Source of the DNA: Paenibacillaceae bacterium
GTDB lineage: Bacteria; Bacillota; Bacilli; Paenibacillales; NBRC-103111
Length of the DNA: 64,000 bases
Direction: 5' to 3'
NCBI GenBank assembly: GCA_029256185.1
Contig: JAQSYI010000015.1
Span: 1-64,000 of the forward strand
How positions within the stretch are numbered: position 1 is the stretch's first letter; every line of letters starts with the position of its first letter. The notes under the pieces were generated by a model that saw only the letters and a list, made by a program, of their open reading frames with translations, was not told where the DNA came from and made no database searches. Shown here piece by piece: positions 34,814 to 44,980 of the stretch. The translations under genes were made by a program, and so were the position numbers.

Positions 34814-37800
34814 ATGGGCCGAATGGAACGATTGCGCGACCTCTATGAATCGGAAATCGCCAGCCTGACCAGCAGCGGGGAAGCCTGGAGAGACTATCTG
34901 CAATTTGCCGCTTCCATCTATAAATATTCCTTTGACAACAGCCTGCTCATCTATGCCCAACGTCCGGAAGCGACCATGCTGGCTCCGCTCCCGCTGTGGA
35001 ACCGATTGGGGCGCTTTGTGAAGAAGGGCGAAAAAAGCATCGCTGTCTGTGACTTTGGGCAAGGAAGCCCTGTATTGAACCATCTATTTGATGTCACCCA
35101 AACCACCGGCAAGCCGGTTCCCGCGCTGTGGAATCTGGAGCAGCTTGACACCGCCGAACTGGCCGGAAGACTGACCTCCTACGATACGATGAACCTGCCC
35201 GCAGCCATTGCTCAATTAATCCAATCCGCCGTCGTCGCCGCCTCGGAGGAATGGCTGCAAGATATGGAGCATGACATTGCCGATCATTTTTTGCAAGCCA
35301 TGCCCTTGCAAGGCCTGGAGCAGCATATGGGTGACCTGATCGGGGAAAGTGTTCGTGTGCTTGTCCATCACCGCTGCAAGCTGCCTGAGCCGGACAATGT
35401 AGATTTTTCCACGATTGCGCATTTTGATACCTTGCCCCTTGCTGCCCGCTTAGGCTATCAGGTGAATACCATTGCCCGCAGCCTTCTGAACGACATCGCT
35501 CGCTATATTAAAATCATGGAACATGAAAGGAGCTTGTCTCATGGACAAAAAGAACAATCCGAAGCTCAGCTATCAGGAGAGGGACGGCCTGCTGTATCCC
35601 GACCTGCGCATCTCGAACGAAGCGGAGGCCGACCAGCAGCCCTTGGGCAAATATGGCCGGATGGCACTGAATCACCTGCGGCAGCATCACCCGCAACGCT
35701 TCCTGATTCTCCAGATGCAAGGCGACCTGATGGAAAAAATGCACCAAGTGGAAAACGAAGCGCTGGCGCGGATGGAGCAGTTGACCGAGCAGTTGCTCCG
35801 GCTCCAGCCGCTGCCGAAGACCGACGATACCCTGGAGCGGACGCGACACCTGAACCAGATCAAAGCAACCGCCGAGGAACTCGTGCTGAACGACATCGTA
35901 CTGAAGCCGAGATAAGCGAAGTCTCAGCACAAGTCGCACCTCTATCGACCAACCCGGAACCGCCTGCCAGCGGTTCTTTTTTTACGCCCACCGAAGCCTT
36001 CGCTGAAATACATACCGCAGAGGACATGCTGGAGTTTCTGCTGCGTAGTGACCGGGACAAGGAAGTTATCAAACCCCGAGTGTACAAATTCGTGACAGAG
36101 CAACATCCGGTGAAAGCCGCCGAACTTGTACCGGTTTTGAAAAATGCTTACGGAATCGGCGGAACCTGGAGCGATTTGGGCAATGGTCTGAAAAGGTATA
36201 TGACAACCGGAAAAGGAATTGAATTGGGCTGGATCGACGCAAGCGGCAAGCAGGAAGCAGCGCTGACCTGGAATAAAGTGGCGGCAATGGTGTTGCGCCT
36301 TATCCGGGAAGGACGCTACGATGATCGGTTTGCTCCTTTTCCGTCGCCGGAGGAAGCGGAGTGGACGTTGTTCGATTATGCGGCGCTGACGGAGGAACAA
36401 CAGCAGACAGGCGAACCGCTAACCGATCCCGAAGGAGATGAAACCAGCGTTTCGGCAAATGCCGAGGCATCTGAATCGGAGATAGATAGCCTCGGCCAAT
36501 CGCCGGTAACCCACCCTGGTTTGCCTGTCGTCCAAGCCAAAGCCGGAGCTGCATTGGAATCCCCGCCCATTCCCGCTGCTGTCAACTACCGCTTTCACCC
36601 GGAAGCTTCCCCTTATGTATCCGGCCCCAAGAGCAAATACAAGCGCAATGTGGAAGCCATCCGATTGCTCAAGCAGTTGGAGGCTGAACAGCAACAAGCG
36701 ACGCCGGAGCAGCAGCAGATCCTGGCGGGCTATGTCGGCTGGGGCGGGTTAGCCAATGCCTTTCACCCGAGCGCTTCCGGCTGGGAGGCAGAATACACGG
36801 AATTAAAGCAATTGCTTGATGAAGCCGAATATACGGCGGCACGTAATTCCACCATTACTGCCTTTTACACTGAGCAGTCCGTCATTCGCCCGATTCACGA
36901 TACCCTGCGACGCTTTGGGTTGACGGATGGAGTGGGCCGCAGGCTGCTGGAGCCCTCCATGGGTAGCGGCAACTTCTTCTCCGTTCTGCCCCCGGAATGG
37001 GAGGGGGCCGAGCTTCACGGTGTAGAACTGGATTCCCTCACAGGACGCATTTCCCGTCAGCTTTACCCGCAGGCAACCCTCTATCTGCAAGGCTTTGAAA
37101 CGGTGGACTGGCGCGACCGGCGCTTTGACGCCATGTTCTCCAACATTCCCTTTCACAATATCCGTATCCATGACCGGCGCTATACCAGCAGCTACTACAT
37201 TCACGATTATTTCTTCATCCGTTCCCTGGACTTGCTCAAGCCCAGGGGTATCCTGGCCTACATCGTCAGCAAAGGCACCATGGACAAGCAGGACTCTACT
37301 GTCCGGCAGATCCTGGCGCAACAGGCGGAGTTGATCGGCATGGTGCGTCTGCCCAATACTACTTTCCAATCGCTGGCCGGTGCGACGGTAACGACCGATA
37401 TTGTATTTTTGCAGAAACGGGAGCAGCCGCTTCAACTGACCAAGGACGAGATACCGGAATGGGTAATGATCGGGGAAACCGCCGAAGGTGTACCAGTCAA
37501 TCGCTACTACCTGTCCCATCCCCACATGGTGCTGGGACGCATGGCCTGGGACCGGGGCATGTATGGCGCGGAGCAAACCAGCGCCTGTCTTCCTCACGAG
37601 GGGCAAGCCCTGATTCCCACGCTGGAGCAAGCCTTGGGAACACTGCAAGCCTCCTTCCCCACCATGCCGGAGCCAATCCAACAAGAAGCCAATTCCCATT
37701 CCTCTATCCTGCTGGAAGAAGAAGAGCCGCTAAACCGAAAAGCTCCGCCCGGCACAAAAAACTTTACCTTTGTCATCGAACAGAATCGGATTTTTTATTG

Positions 37801-40800
37801 CGAAAACGGTGAACTGCTGCTCCAGGACATTAAGGGCAAAAAGGCAGAGCGGATCAAGGGCTTGTGTGACATCCGAGCAGCCTTGCTGGAGGTTATCCAG
37901 CTTCAATCCAGGGAATACGGATATGAACCCGCTGAATTGGAGCAGGCCCAGCAAAGTTTGAACCAAGTCTACGACCGCTTTGTCCGGCAATATGGCCCCA
38001 TGAATGACCGGGCTAATACGTCTGCCTTTGCTGACGATGACCAATTGCCTCTTTTACGCTCCATCGAAGACTTGACGCCGGAGAAATCCTGGACCAAAGC
38101 CGCTATTTTTATGCGACCTACCATCAGGGTCAACACCTTGCCCGAGCATACCGATGATCCACTCGAAGCCCTGCAAATCTCGCTGAACCATCGGCTTCGT
38201 GTGGATCTGCCCTATATTGCCCATCTGTGTGGCCAAACCACTGCTGAGGTTCGGGAGGCACTGGGGGAACGCATCTTTCTGAATCCGCAGAAATACACGG
38301 GCGACGAAGAAGAAGGCTGGGAGTTGGACGAGGAATATCTGTCCGGGAACGTGAAGGATAAACTGGCCTATGCGATGCTGAAGGCCCAGGAGCATCCCCA
38401 TTTATTCCAGCGCAACGTGTCGACCCTTACCCGCGTTCAGCCCCCGCCGCTTTTGCCCGGCGATATTGATTTCCGCATCGGTAGTCCATGGATTCCCGTT
38501 CGCTATTACAAGGAATTTATGTACGAATCCTTCGGTACGGCTCAGGTGCTGCAAAACACCCAGACCGTCGATGTGGATTATTTGGAATACACCAATCTAT
38601 GGCGTGTGTCGGGCAAATCTCTGGAGCGAGACTCCATCAGAGTGAATCAGACCTACGGCACCCGCCGAGCCAACGCTTATGAAATTTACGAAAGCAGCCT
38701 GAACCTGCAAAGCATCACTGTCCGCGACCCAGTCACTTACCTGGATGCCAGTGGCAATGAGCAGATCAAATACGTGGTCAACGCCAAAGAAACGATGATT
38801 GCCCGGGCCAAGCAGCAGCAAATGAAGGAAGCCTTTGCCTCCTGGCTATTTCGGGACAAGGACCGCGCGGACATCTTGCTGACGATTTACAACGAGAAAT
38901 TTAACACCCTCCGCCCCCGCGCCTATGACGGCGATCATCTGGTATTCCAAGGCATGAACGAGGAAATGAATTTGCGCAAGCATCAAAAGGATGTTGCGGC
39001 CCGCATCATCTATTCCGGCACAGCGCTCATGGCCCATGAAGTCGGGGCTGGCAAAACCGCCGCCATGATTGCTGCCGGAATGTACTTGAAGCGCATCGGA
39101 GCCATTCACAAGCCGTTGTATTGTGTGCCGAACCATCTCACTGAGCAATGGTCCAACGAGTTTTTACGCTTTTTCCCTGCCGCCAACATTTTGGTGACGA
39201 CAAAGAAGGACTTTGCCTTAACCAATCGTCAACGGTTCGTCTCCCGGATTGCCATGGGCGAGTATGACGCCATCATCATCGGCCACAGCCAATTCGAGAA
39301 AATCCCTATCTCCCGGGAGCGGCAGGAGCAGCTTCTGGAGGACGAAATTCGCAACGTCTCCCGCATGATCGACCAGATGAAAAAAGAAAAGGGGGACAAC
39401 TGGAGCATCAAGCAAATGGTCGTCTTCGAGAACAACCTGAAATCCCGACTGGAACGGCTGGTCAATGAAAGCAAAAAGGATGACCTGCTTACCTTTGAGC
39501 AGCTTGGCGTGGACATGTTGTTCGTGGATGAAGCCCACGCCTACAAAAACTGCTTCACCTTCACCAAAATGCGCAACGTGGCCGGAATCGGCAAAGCCAG
39601 CAGCCAGCGGGCTACTGACATGCTGCTCAAATGTCAGTATCTGCAGGAGATGAACCAAGGCCGCGGCGTTGTATTTGCCACCGGCACGCCGATCAGCAAC
39701 AGCATGTCCGAGCTGTATGTCATGCAGCGCTATCTCCAGCCCCGGCTGCTGCAAAAACTGGGCTTAGACTATTTCGACAACTGGGCAGCTACCTTTGGTG
39801 AGGTGGTGTCCTCCCTCGAAATTACTCCCGAGGGCAGTGGTTATCGGATGAAGTCCCGCTTCGCCAAGTTTCACAACCTGCCGGAGCTAATGAGTATGTT
39901 CCGGCTGGTAGCCGACATCCAGACCGCAGATATGCTCCAATTGCCTACGCCCAAGCTGGAGGGCGACAAAGCCACCATCGTAGTCAGCGAGTGCTCCCCT
40001 TTCCAGCAGATGATGATGGATGAATTTGTGGAGCGTGCCGAGAAAATTCGCAATAATGAAGTAGACGCCAGCATAGACAATATGCTTAAGCTGACCCATG
40101 AAGCCAAGCTGATGTCCATCGATCCACGATTGGTTCATGAGAGCGCTCCGGTGGAACCAGATTCCAAGCTGAACCTCTGTATTGAAAAAGTATTCGAGAT
40201 CTGGCGGGATACACAGGCCGAGCGCTTGACCCAAGTCATTTTCAGTGACAGTGGAACACCGAAGCCGGGGCAGTTCAATGTCTACGATGAAATCAAGGCC
40301 CAACTGGTTCAACGCGGCGTGCCGGAGCAGGACATAGCCTTTATCCATGATGTAAATACGGATGCGGCACGGGAGGCCTTGTTTGAGCAGGTTCGCCGCG
40401 GCGAGGTGCGGGTACTGTTAGGCTCCACGCAAAAAATGGGAACCGGAACCAATGTCCAGACCCGGCTCATTGCCGCCCACCATCTGGACTGTCCGTGGCG
40501 ACCCTCTGACATTATCCAGCGGGATGGCCGCATCCTGCGACAAGGGAATCAGAACGAAGTGGTGCAGATTTTCCGCTATGTGACCAAGGGAACGTTTGAC
40601 TCGTACCTTTGGCAAATACAGGAACAAAAGTTGCGCTACATCTCCCAGGTGATGACCGGCAAGAGCATTTCCCGCTCATGTCAGGATGCCGATGAAACCG
40701 TGCTATCCGCAGCCGAAGTCAAGGCTGTCGCGGTGGGCAATCCGATGCTGGCGGAGAAGATGGAAGTGGATAATGAAGTGATTCGTCTCAAGCTGCTGAA

Positions 40801-41446
40801 AACCAACTGGCATAACGAGCAGGTCACGTTGGAGCGCCAGGTTCACCAACACTATCCCCAGGTGATCGCTTCGTGCGCGGAAAAGCTGGAGCAATACAAC
40901 GCGGATGGGCAGCGAGTCGAGCAGAACCGGCAAGCGGATTTTTCCATCACGTTAGACGGAACGGTTTACACGGAGCGCCCTCAAGCTGGAGAAGTGTTGC
41001 TGCTCTTGTCCAAAGTCACGGAGTTGGAACATCAGGCTGTACAGGTGGGACGGTTTCGCGGTTTTGATGTTCTTCTGTCCCGGTTGGGTTTCGATCATGT
41101 GAATCTGCACTTGCGAGACACAGCGACCTATACCGTCGAATTGGGGGAATCCACACTGGGCAACATCACCCGATTGGAGCATGTGTTGGATAAAATTCCT
41201 GCCCGGATCGAGGATACGGAGCGGCAAAAGGAGAACATACTTCGGCAATTGGAAGCAGCGAAGAAGGAAATAGGGAAGCCATTTGAATTTGAGGAACAGC
41301 TTCAGCGACTCGTGGCTCGGCAATCCGAGATTAATTCCGCGCTGGAATTTAAGGAGTTGCAGGGGCAGGAAATCATGTCGGGGGTGATTGAAGAGGGGGC
41401 AGCAGATGGACCGGGTAAAGATTTTCATGAGGAACGAGAACAATGA
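34814..41446 (+). CDS. giant ArdC-like/N6-methylase/SNF2-type helicase protein
   Basis: A 2,210-residue protein. Residues 1-230 resemble ArdC/LtrC N-terminal ssDNA-binding domains (YKYSFDNSLLIYAQRP, WNRLGRFVKKGEKSI). Residues ~240-370 are a low-complexity Pro/Ala/Arg linker that overlies tnpV in another frame. Residues ~400-510 are an LPD-like domain. Near 712 comes N6-methylase motif I EPSMGSGNFF, with NIPF in place of NPPF near 776. From ~1400 is an SF2 helicase: HEVGAGKTA (~1407), VDEAHAYKN (~1572), ATGTPISNS, and QRDGRILRQGNQNE (~1900). The C-terminus is coiled-coil. Such proteins are a hallmark of Firmicute conjugative elements and may shield or process entering DNA. Start by AAGGAG eight bases upstream. 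Confidence 0.88.
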   Translation: MGRMERLRDLYESEIASLTSSGEAWRDYLQFAASIYKYSFDNSLLIYAQRPEATMLAPLPLWNRLGRFVKKGEKSIAVCDFGQGSPVLNHLFDVTQTTGKPVPALWNLEQLDTAELAGRLTSYDTMNLPAAIAQLIQSAVVAASEEWLQDMEHDIADHFLQAMPLQGLEQHMGDLIGESVRVLVHHRCKLPEPDNVDFSTIAHFDTLPLAARLGYQVNTIARSLLNDIARYIKIMEHERSLSHGQKEQSEAQLSGEGRPAVSRPAHLERSGGRPAALGQIWPDGTESPAAASPATLPDSPDARRPDGKNAPSGKRSAGADGAVDRAVAPAPAAAEDRRYPGADATPEPDQSNRRGTRAERHRTEAEISEVSAQVAPLSTNPEPPASGSFFTPTEAFAEIHTAEDMLEFLLRSDRDKEVIKPRVYKFVTEQHPVKAAELVPVLKNAYGIGGTWSDLGNGLKRYMTTGKGIELGWIDASGKQEAALTWNKVAAMVLRLIREGRYDDRFAPFPSPEEAEWTLFDYAALTEEQQQTGEPLTDPEGDETSVSANAEASESEIDSLGQSPVTHPGLPVVQAKAGAALESPPIPAAVNYRFHPEASPYVSGPKSKYKRNVEAIRLLKQLEAEQQQATPEQQQILAGYVGWGGLANAFHPSASGWEAEYTELKQLLDEAEYTAARNSTITAFYTEQSVIRPIHDTLRRFGLTDGVGRRLLEPSMGSGNFFSVLPPEWEGAELHGVELDSLTGRISRQLYPQATLYLQGFETVDWRDRRFDAMFSNIPFHNIRIHDRRYTSSYYIHDYFFIRSLDLLKPRGILAYIVSKGTMDKQDSTVRQILAQQAELIGMVRLPNTTFQSLAGATVTTDIVFLQKREQPLQLTKDEIPEWVMIGETAEGVPVNRYYLSHPHMVLGRMAWDRGMYGAEQTSACLPHEGQALIPTLEQALGTLQASFPTMPEPIQQEANSHSSILLEEEEPLNRKAPPGTKNFTFVIEQNRIFYCENGELLLQDIKGKKAERIKGLCDIRAALLEVIQLQSREYGYEPAELEQAQQSLNQVYDRFVRQYGPMNDRANTSAFADDDQLPLLRSIEDLTPEKSWTKAAIFMRPTIRVNTLPEHTDDPLEALQISLNHRLRVDLPYIAHLCGQTTAEVREALGERIFLNPQKYTGDEEEGWELDEEYLSGNVKDKLAYAMLKAQEHPHLFQRNVSTLTRVQPPPLLPGDIDFRIGSPWIPVRYYKEFMYESFGTAQVLQNTQTVDVDYLEYTNLWRVSGKSLERDSIRVNQTYGTRRANAYEIYESSLNLQSITVRDPVTYLDASGNEQIKYVVNAKETMIARAKQQQMKEAFASWLFRDKDRADILLTIYNEKFNTLRPRAYDGDHLVFQGMNEEMNLRKHQKDVAARIIYSGTALMAHEVGAGKTAAMIAAGMYLKRIGAIHKPLYCVPNHLTEQWSNEFLRFFPAANILVTTKKDFALTNRQRFVSRIAMGEYDAIIIGHSQFEKIPISRERQEQLLEDEIRNVSRMIDQMKKEKGDNWSIKQMVVFENNLKSRLERLVNESKKDDLLTFEQLGVDMLFVDEAHAYKNCFTFTKMRNVAGIGKASSQRATDMLLKCQYLQEMNQGRGVVFATGTPISNSMSELYVMQRYLQPRLLQKLGLDYFDNWAATFGEVVSSLEITPEGSGYRMKSRFAKFHNLPELMSMFRLVADIQTADMLQLPTPKLEGDKATIVVSECSPFQQMMMDEFVERAEKIRNNEVDASIDNMLKLTHEAKLMSIDPRLVHESAPVEPDSKLNLCIEKVFEIWRDTQAERLTQVIFSDSGTPKPGQFNVYDEIKAQLVQRGVPEQDIAFIHDVNTDAAREALFEQVRRGEVRVLLGSTQKMGTGTNVQTRLIAAHHLDCPWRPSDIIQRDGRILRQGNQNEVVQIFRYVTKGTFDSYLWQIQEQKLRYISQVMTGKSISRSCQDADETVLSAAEVKAVAVGNPMLAEKMEVDNEVIRLKLLKTNWHNEQVTLERQVHQHYPQVIASCAEKLEQYNADGQRVEQNRQADFSITLDGTVYTERPQAGEVLLLLSKVTELEHQAVQVGRFRGFDVLLSRLGFDHVNLHLRDTATYTVELGESTLGNITRLEHVLDKIPARIEDTERQKENILRQLEAAKKEIGKPFEFEEQLQRLVARQSEINSALEFKELQGQEIMSGVIEEGAADGPGKDFHEEREQ
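35541..35915 (+). CDS. TnpV-like protein nested in the giant helicase gene
   Basis: A 124-residue ORF wholly inside the helicase gene in the +1 frame. It has TnpV-family features: LSYQERDGLLYPDLRI, then LGKYGRMALNHLRQHHP, RFLILQMQGDL and a C-terminal LNQIKATAEELVLNDIV. ATG 35541 has AAGGAG eight bases upstream, so it is likely translated. TnpV proteins accompany transposons and conjugative elements, with unknown function. The helicase frame here codes only Arg/Pro/Ala-rich linker, which suggests that the tnpV frame is the ancestral coding one. Confidence 0.75.
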   Translation: MDKKNNPKLSYQERDGLLYPDLRISNEAEADQQPLGKYGRMALNHLRQHHPQRFLILQMQGDLMEKMHQVENEALARMEQLTEQLLRLQPLPKTDDTLERTRHLNQIKATAEELVLNDIVLKPR

Positions 41447-41458
41447 GCAAACGGGCAC

Positions 41459-41485
41459 AAAAAAAGCCGCTCGCATTGGAACGGC
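41459..41485 (-). terminator. terminator after Rpn-type gene
   Basis: On the minus strand GCCGTTC/GAGCGGC (one wobble) with a six-base loop, then TTTTTTT. Lies between the convergent giant helicase and Rpn genes. Confidence 0.75.
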
Positions 41486-41496
41486 AACATTTGCAC

Positions 41497-42453
41497 TTAT
41501 GATCGCCACTGCTCAATTTGATTCGGCAGGAAACCCGTCACTTTAGAAATAAGCGATACATCCACGCCCTCGTCCAGCATACGTTTAGCTACTTTTTCCA
41601 TGCCTTCTTTTATGCCTTCTTTCTTAGCCTTGCGTTCAATGGCATCCAGGGTTTGCTCCAAGCTCATGGTTTTCCCTCCCGTTTTATGAATAAACTCCGT
41701 AATGGACTTCCGGCTTCCGCGAAGCTTTCGGGACACAATCCGATCCATCCAAGTAAATAGGCGATCCCGCTCTTCCTCCGGCAGCACCTTCACAATATCC
41801 GTTAGCTGCTCCAGGCGGTTCAGCAATTCATTTTTATCCCGCGCCTGATCGATATAGAACACGGCTCCGATGGTATTGGTCAGCTCCAGAAGGTCTTCTT
41901 GCTTGTATCGTACGACATCAATAAGGAGGTATTCAAAATCAATCAGTTGACTTCCAAATAACTGCTCCCGGGCGATGACCTGACGAAATTGTCGGCTGGC
42001 CGTCCAGCGCCGTTTGCCATTATACAGCACAATCGGCACGATGGGCGGCAAGCGGAAGCCCTTTTGCTTCGTTCTCTTTTCCTCCTGCTTGGACATCCAG
42101 AAGCGCCACACCTCAACCTGATACAACAACAGCCGGTAAGCCATCTGATAATCCACTCTAGATTGCAGCTCAACCAAGAAATAAAACAACACTTCCTGAC
42201 CGTTTACCTGCACCAAATACACCAGATCGGCTTCCTTCTTCTTGAAATCAGGATGAATGAAGGAATGGGGGACTGGCTCCAGATTGGCTTCATTTACCTC
42301 ATCGACCCAGCCCCTTTGAACGAACGAGCGAAGCAATTGCACAAACAGCTTTTTGGAGGAGAGCAGGTATTTGTATGCTGTATCGTGAGGTTGATGAACA
42401 TCCTCCGGCTGCTCCTGATCCTGTTGGTTATGATCGTCCATATGCGGGTTCAT
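41497..42453 (-). CDS. Rpn/YhgA-like recombination-promoting nuclease
   Basis: A 318-residue member of the Rpn (PF04754, transposase_31) PD-(D/E)xK family. It has HDTAYKYLLSSKKLFVQLLRSF at the N-terminus, EADLVYLVQVNGQEVLFYFLVELQS (D..E-x-Q nuclease core, ~75-98), PPIVPIVLYNG, and a C-terminal RKAKKEGIKEGMEK helix. Rpn proteins cut DNA and raise RecA-independent recombination; they spread as cargo. It is transcribed against the element operon and its promoter region lies in front of the Toprim gene, so it is probably an insertion. Confidence 0.87.
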   Translation of the reverse strand: MNPHMDDHNQQDQEQPEDVHQPHDTAYKYLLSSKKLFVQLLRSFVQRGWVDEVNEANLEPVPHSFIHPDFKKKEADLVYLVQVNGQEVLFYFLVELQSRVDYQMAYRLLLYQVEVWRFWMSKQEEKRTKQKGFRLPPIVPIVLYNGKRRWTASRQFRQVIAREQLFGSQLIDFEYLLIDVVRYKQEDLLELTNTIGAVFYIDQARDKNELLNRLEQLTDIVKVLPEEERDRLFTWMDRIVSRKLRGSRKSITEFIHKTGGKTMSLEQTLDAIERKAKKEGIKEGMEKVAKRMLDEGVDVSLISKVTGFLPNQIEQWRS

Positions 42454-42530
42454 CGCCCCTTTTGGAGATTCTTCATAGCTTCATTATAGCTTTATTTAGT
42501 GGAGGGAACAACGAGCAGGAGGGATCTATT

Positions 42531-43505
42531 TTGGGCAGATTGCCTTTTACGAAGGAGCAAATTAGCGAGGCGAACCAGGTCAACCTCATGGAATTGGTAA
42601 AATCCTGCGGCTACCAGTTGGAAAATGGTGGACGCCGCGCTCTTCATGCCAAGCAAAGTGGTGGTCTGTATCTTTTTCGAGACAGCAATAAATATTACCA
42701 CTTCTCAACCGATAACCGCGGCGGGCCCATCGATTTTCTAATGCAATTCGAGCGAATGAGCTTTAGAGAGGCGGTGACACATTTACTGAGAATAAATCTT
42801 GAGGCACATACTCCTATTTCCGAATCAAGGGGACGGGGACAGCTTATTTTACCTGACCGGGCTACCAACTACCGCCGCGTGGCATGGTATTTGACTCAAA
42901 TTCGTTGTATTGAGGCCGACATAGTTTCTCGGCTTATGCACGAAAAAAAGCTGTACCAACAGGACAGAACCGGCAATTGCGTCTTTGTCGGCTATGACGA
43001 GCTTGGCACTGCAAAATATTGCTCCTTGCGTGGAACCAGACCGGAGCGCTCATTCAAGCAAGACTGTGAGTATTCGGATAAAAGCTATCCCTTTCACATC
43101 GCGGGTAGCAGCCAAAGGGTTTACGTTTGTGAATCACCGATTGATGCTATGAGTCAGGCCAGTCTCCTCAAATTAAAGGGCCAGGACTGGACAGCAGACC
43201 ATTATATTTCACTCGGCTGCTTGTCTGACCAAGCCTTAGAGCGATTTCTAGGGTTATATGAGATAAAGGAGATTGTCTTCTGTTTGGACAATGATGAATT
43301 TGCCACCTATCATGACGGCAGTCCCGCCCCCAACTGGGGGCAGGTGGCTGCCGTTTCATTTGCTCAAAAATATACCGTCATGGGATATAGAACATCGGTT
43401 GAGATACCAGAAAAGAAAGATATTAACGAGGATTTATTGGATTTTCAAACAATTTATTCGGTAAGTCAGAGTGCCATAAAAGAGGAAAACGATAATAGAC
43501 GTTAG
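42531..43505 (+). CDS. Toprim/DUF3991 primase-like protein
   Basis: A 324-residue protein of the DUF3991-Toprim class found on conjugative elements. An N-terminal CHC2-like region without a complete zinc set (LMELVKSCGYQL, then YLFRDSNKYYHFSTDNRGGPIDFLM) is followed by Toprim_2, with VYVCESPIDAMS and FCLDNDEFA carrying the metal-binding acids. It may prime or process transferred DNA. I use TTG 42531, eight bases after AGGAGGG; the frame is open 156 bases further up, but that is antisense to the Rpn gene start. Confidence 0.8.
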   Translation: MGRLPFTKEQISEANQVNLMELVKSCGYQLENGGRRALHAKQSGGLYLFRDSNKYYHFSTDNRGGPIDFLMQFERMSFREAVTHLLRINLEAHTPISESRGRGQLILPDRATNYRRVAWYLTQIRCIEADIVSRLMHEKKLYQQDRTGNCVFVGYDELGTAKYCSLRGTRPERSFKQDCEYSDKSYPFHIAGSSQRVYVCESPIDAMSQASLLKLKGQDWTADHYISLGCLSDQALERFLGLYEIKEIVFCLDNDEFATYHDGSPAPNWGQVAAVSFAQKYTVMGYRTSVEIPEKKDINEDLLDFQTIYSVSQSAIKEENDNRR

Positions 43506-43588
43506 CTGTCTTTCTGGGCCAACATCAAGATTAAACCTTTGCGTTAATTCAGGTCTGGTGTTTGAAACATAGCCGATTCATTTCAACC

Positions 43589-44887
43589 TTAATATAAGTA
43601 TTGAACCGAAACCGAAATTAGAGATAGGCAACGCTTGTAAAAATAATCATAGTGTCTATAATCCTCAATATCTGTTTTTGTTGTTTCATGGTGACGAATT
43701 CTAAAGTTATTACCAATTTGCGTAAGTTCATGAAATTCCTTTTCAAAAAGTTCTATATAATGAGCTTTTTGACCGCTCATATCACCAATAATCTTACTTG
43801 CAGATTTCTTCTTATCCAAAGTAGGAGAGTAATATGTTTTGAGCCTTTCAAAAGCATCCCATAGCTTTTCAACAGCAATTTTAAGATTACCTTCATCGTA
43901 ATAGTTAGCTGCTTCTTGAAGCAACTCTTTGAGACCTGCTTCCTGAATCGGCGCTAATGTACTATCCTGTATTTGAATATTAAATGAGCTTTCAACTTTG
44001 CCATTATTCAGCTTTAAGGGAATTTCATTCAGTTTTAAAATTGCATTTACTTTTGTCTCGAACTCAGTATTCAGATTATATTTTTCAAAAAACTCTACTG
44101 CATCAATTACACAATAGGGCGAACTAGAGCACACAAAGTCTTGTAGGCTGTCAGTTTCCACATACTGTCTCTGTTTATTATAACATTTAGGTGTATAAAA
44201 TTGCCGAATATCATTGAACACCTCATCACTTGTCGTAACATTATAATTCCAACCAGTTTCATCTGTTTTTTGATAAACATCATTGTGTTTTTCTAGAAGT
44301 TGATATATTTGATTTCTTGTGCTGAGCTTGATGGAAAGTTGCATTCTTTTTTCTTTGATTGCCTTTTGATTTCGTAGAGAAAATGGGATAAAAAGCTTAT
44401 TTTCTGCTGAATCAAAAATTCTCCAACTATATACATTACGGTTGGATATTCTATCCGCTGGATAAATATCATATCCATCATTTTGTAGTAAATTGTTAAC
44501 TTCATCAAGGAATTCTTTCCAATATCCCTTTTCATCCCTTACTGTCGGATGAAATATTTCGCAGATAAATTTTAAATATGTTTCATCACTTCCGTTTTTT
44601 AAATGGAAGCGTTCGTCCTCAAACACCCAACAAAATGGATAATCTTCATTATTTACTGTATGTTTCCAGATATCGTCCTGAGCATTGTGATATCTAGAAT
44701 CCAAACTCTGCATTCTTTTTAAATCATACAGTCTCTTGAGAAACTCGATTTCTTCTAGTCGTCCAAAATAATTGTATTGTACTTTTTCAGTTTCCCAAAG
44801 AATAGTTATATCAAGTCCAAATTTGAATAAATCTAAAATATCGCGTTTTGTTATCTCACTAATGGAATTCACTTGTTCGAGTGGCAC
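43589..44887 (-). CDS. AbiJ-like abortive-infection protein (HEPN C-terminus)
   Basis: A 432-residue protein. The N-terminus ISEITKRDILDLFKF followed by WFGRL-like strand matches AbiJ N-terminal domains (AbiJ-NTD4), which determine sensing. The C-terminal ~130 residues (AANYYDEGNLKIAVEKLWDAFERLK onward) are a HEPN-like domain with NNFRIRHHETTK, the R-x-H type RNase motif. HEPN effectors of this group cleave RNA on phage infection. It lies beside a Hachiman pair on the same strand and in the same low-GC block, so it is part of a small defence island carried by the element. Confidence 0.75.
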   Translation of the reverse strand: MPLEQVNSISEITKRDILDLFKFGLDITILWETEKVQYNYFGRLEEIEFLKRLYDLKRMQSLDSRYHNAQDDIWKHTVNNEDYPFCWVFEDERFHLKNGSDETYLKFICEIFHPTVRDEKGYWKEFLDEVNNLLQNDGYDIYPADRISNRNVYSWRIFDSAENKLFIPFSLRNQKAIKEKRMQLSIKLSTRNQIYQLLEKHNDVYQKTDETGWNYNVTTSDEVFNDIRQFYTPKCYNKQRQYVETDSLQDFVCSSSPYCVIDAVEFFEKYNLNTEFETKVNAILKLNEIPLKLNNGKVESSFNIQIQDSTLAPIQEAGLKELLQEAANYYDEGNLKIAVEKLWDAFERLKTYYSPTLDKKKSASKIIGDMSGQKAHYIELFEKEFHELTQIGNNFRIRHHETTKTDIEDYRHYDYFYKRCLSLISVSVQYLY

Positions 44888-44980
44888 TCCTTTCTTACGA
44901 TTTAATAAATAAAGCTAACATCACAGTTTCTAAATAAATCCAAATTCAATGCAATAGTGCTTAATTGTTCACAGAATAAT

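Noticed and set aside
42375..42530. Longer start for the Toprim gene
   Set aside because: The extra 52 codons are antisense to the start of the Rpn gene and lack a ribosome site; TTG 42531 has AGGAGGG.
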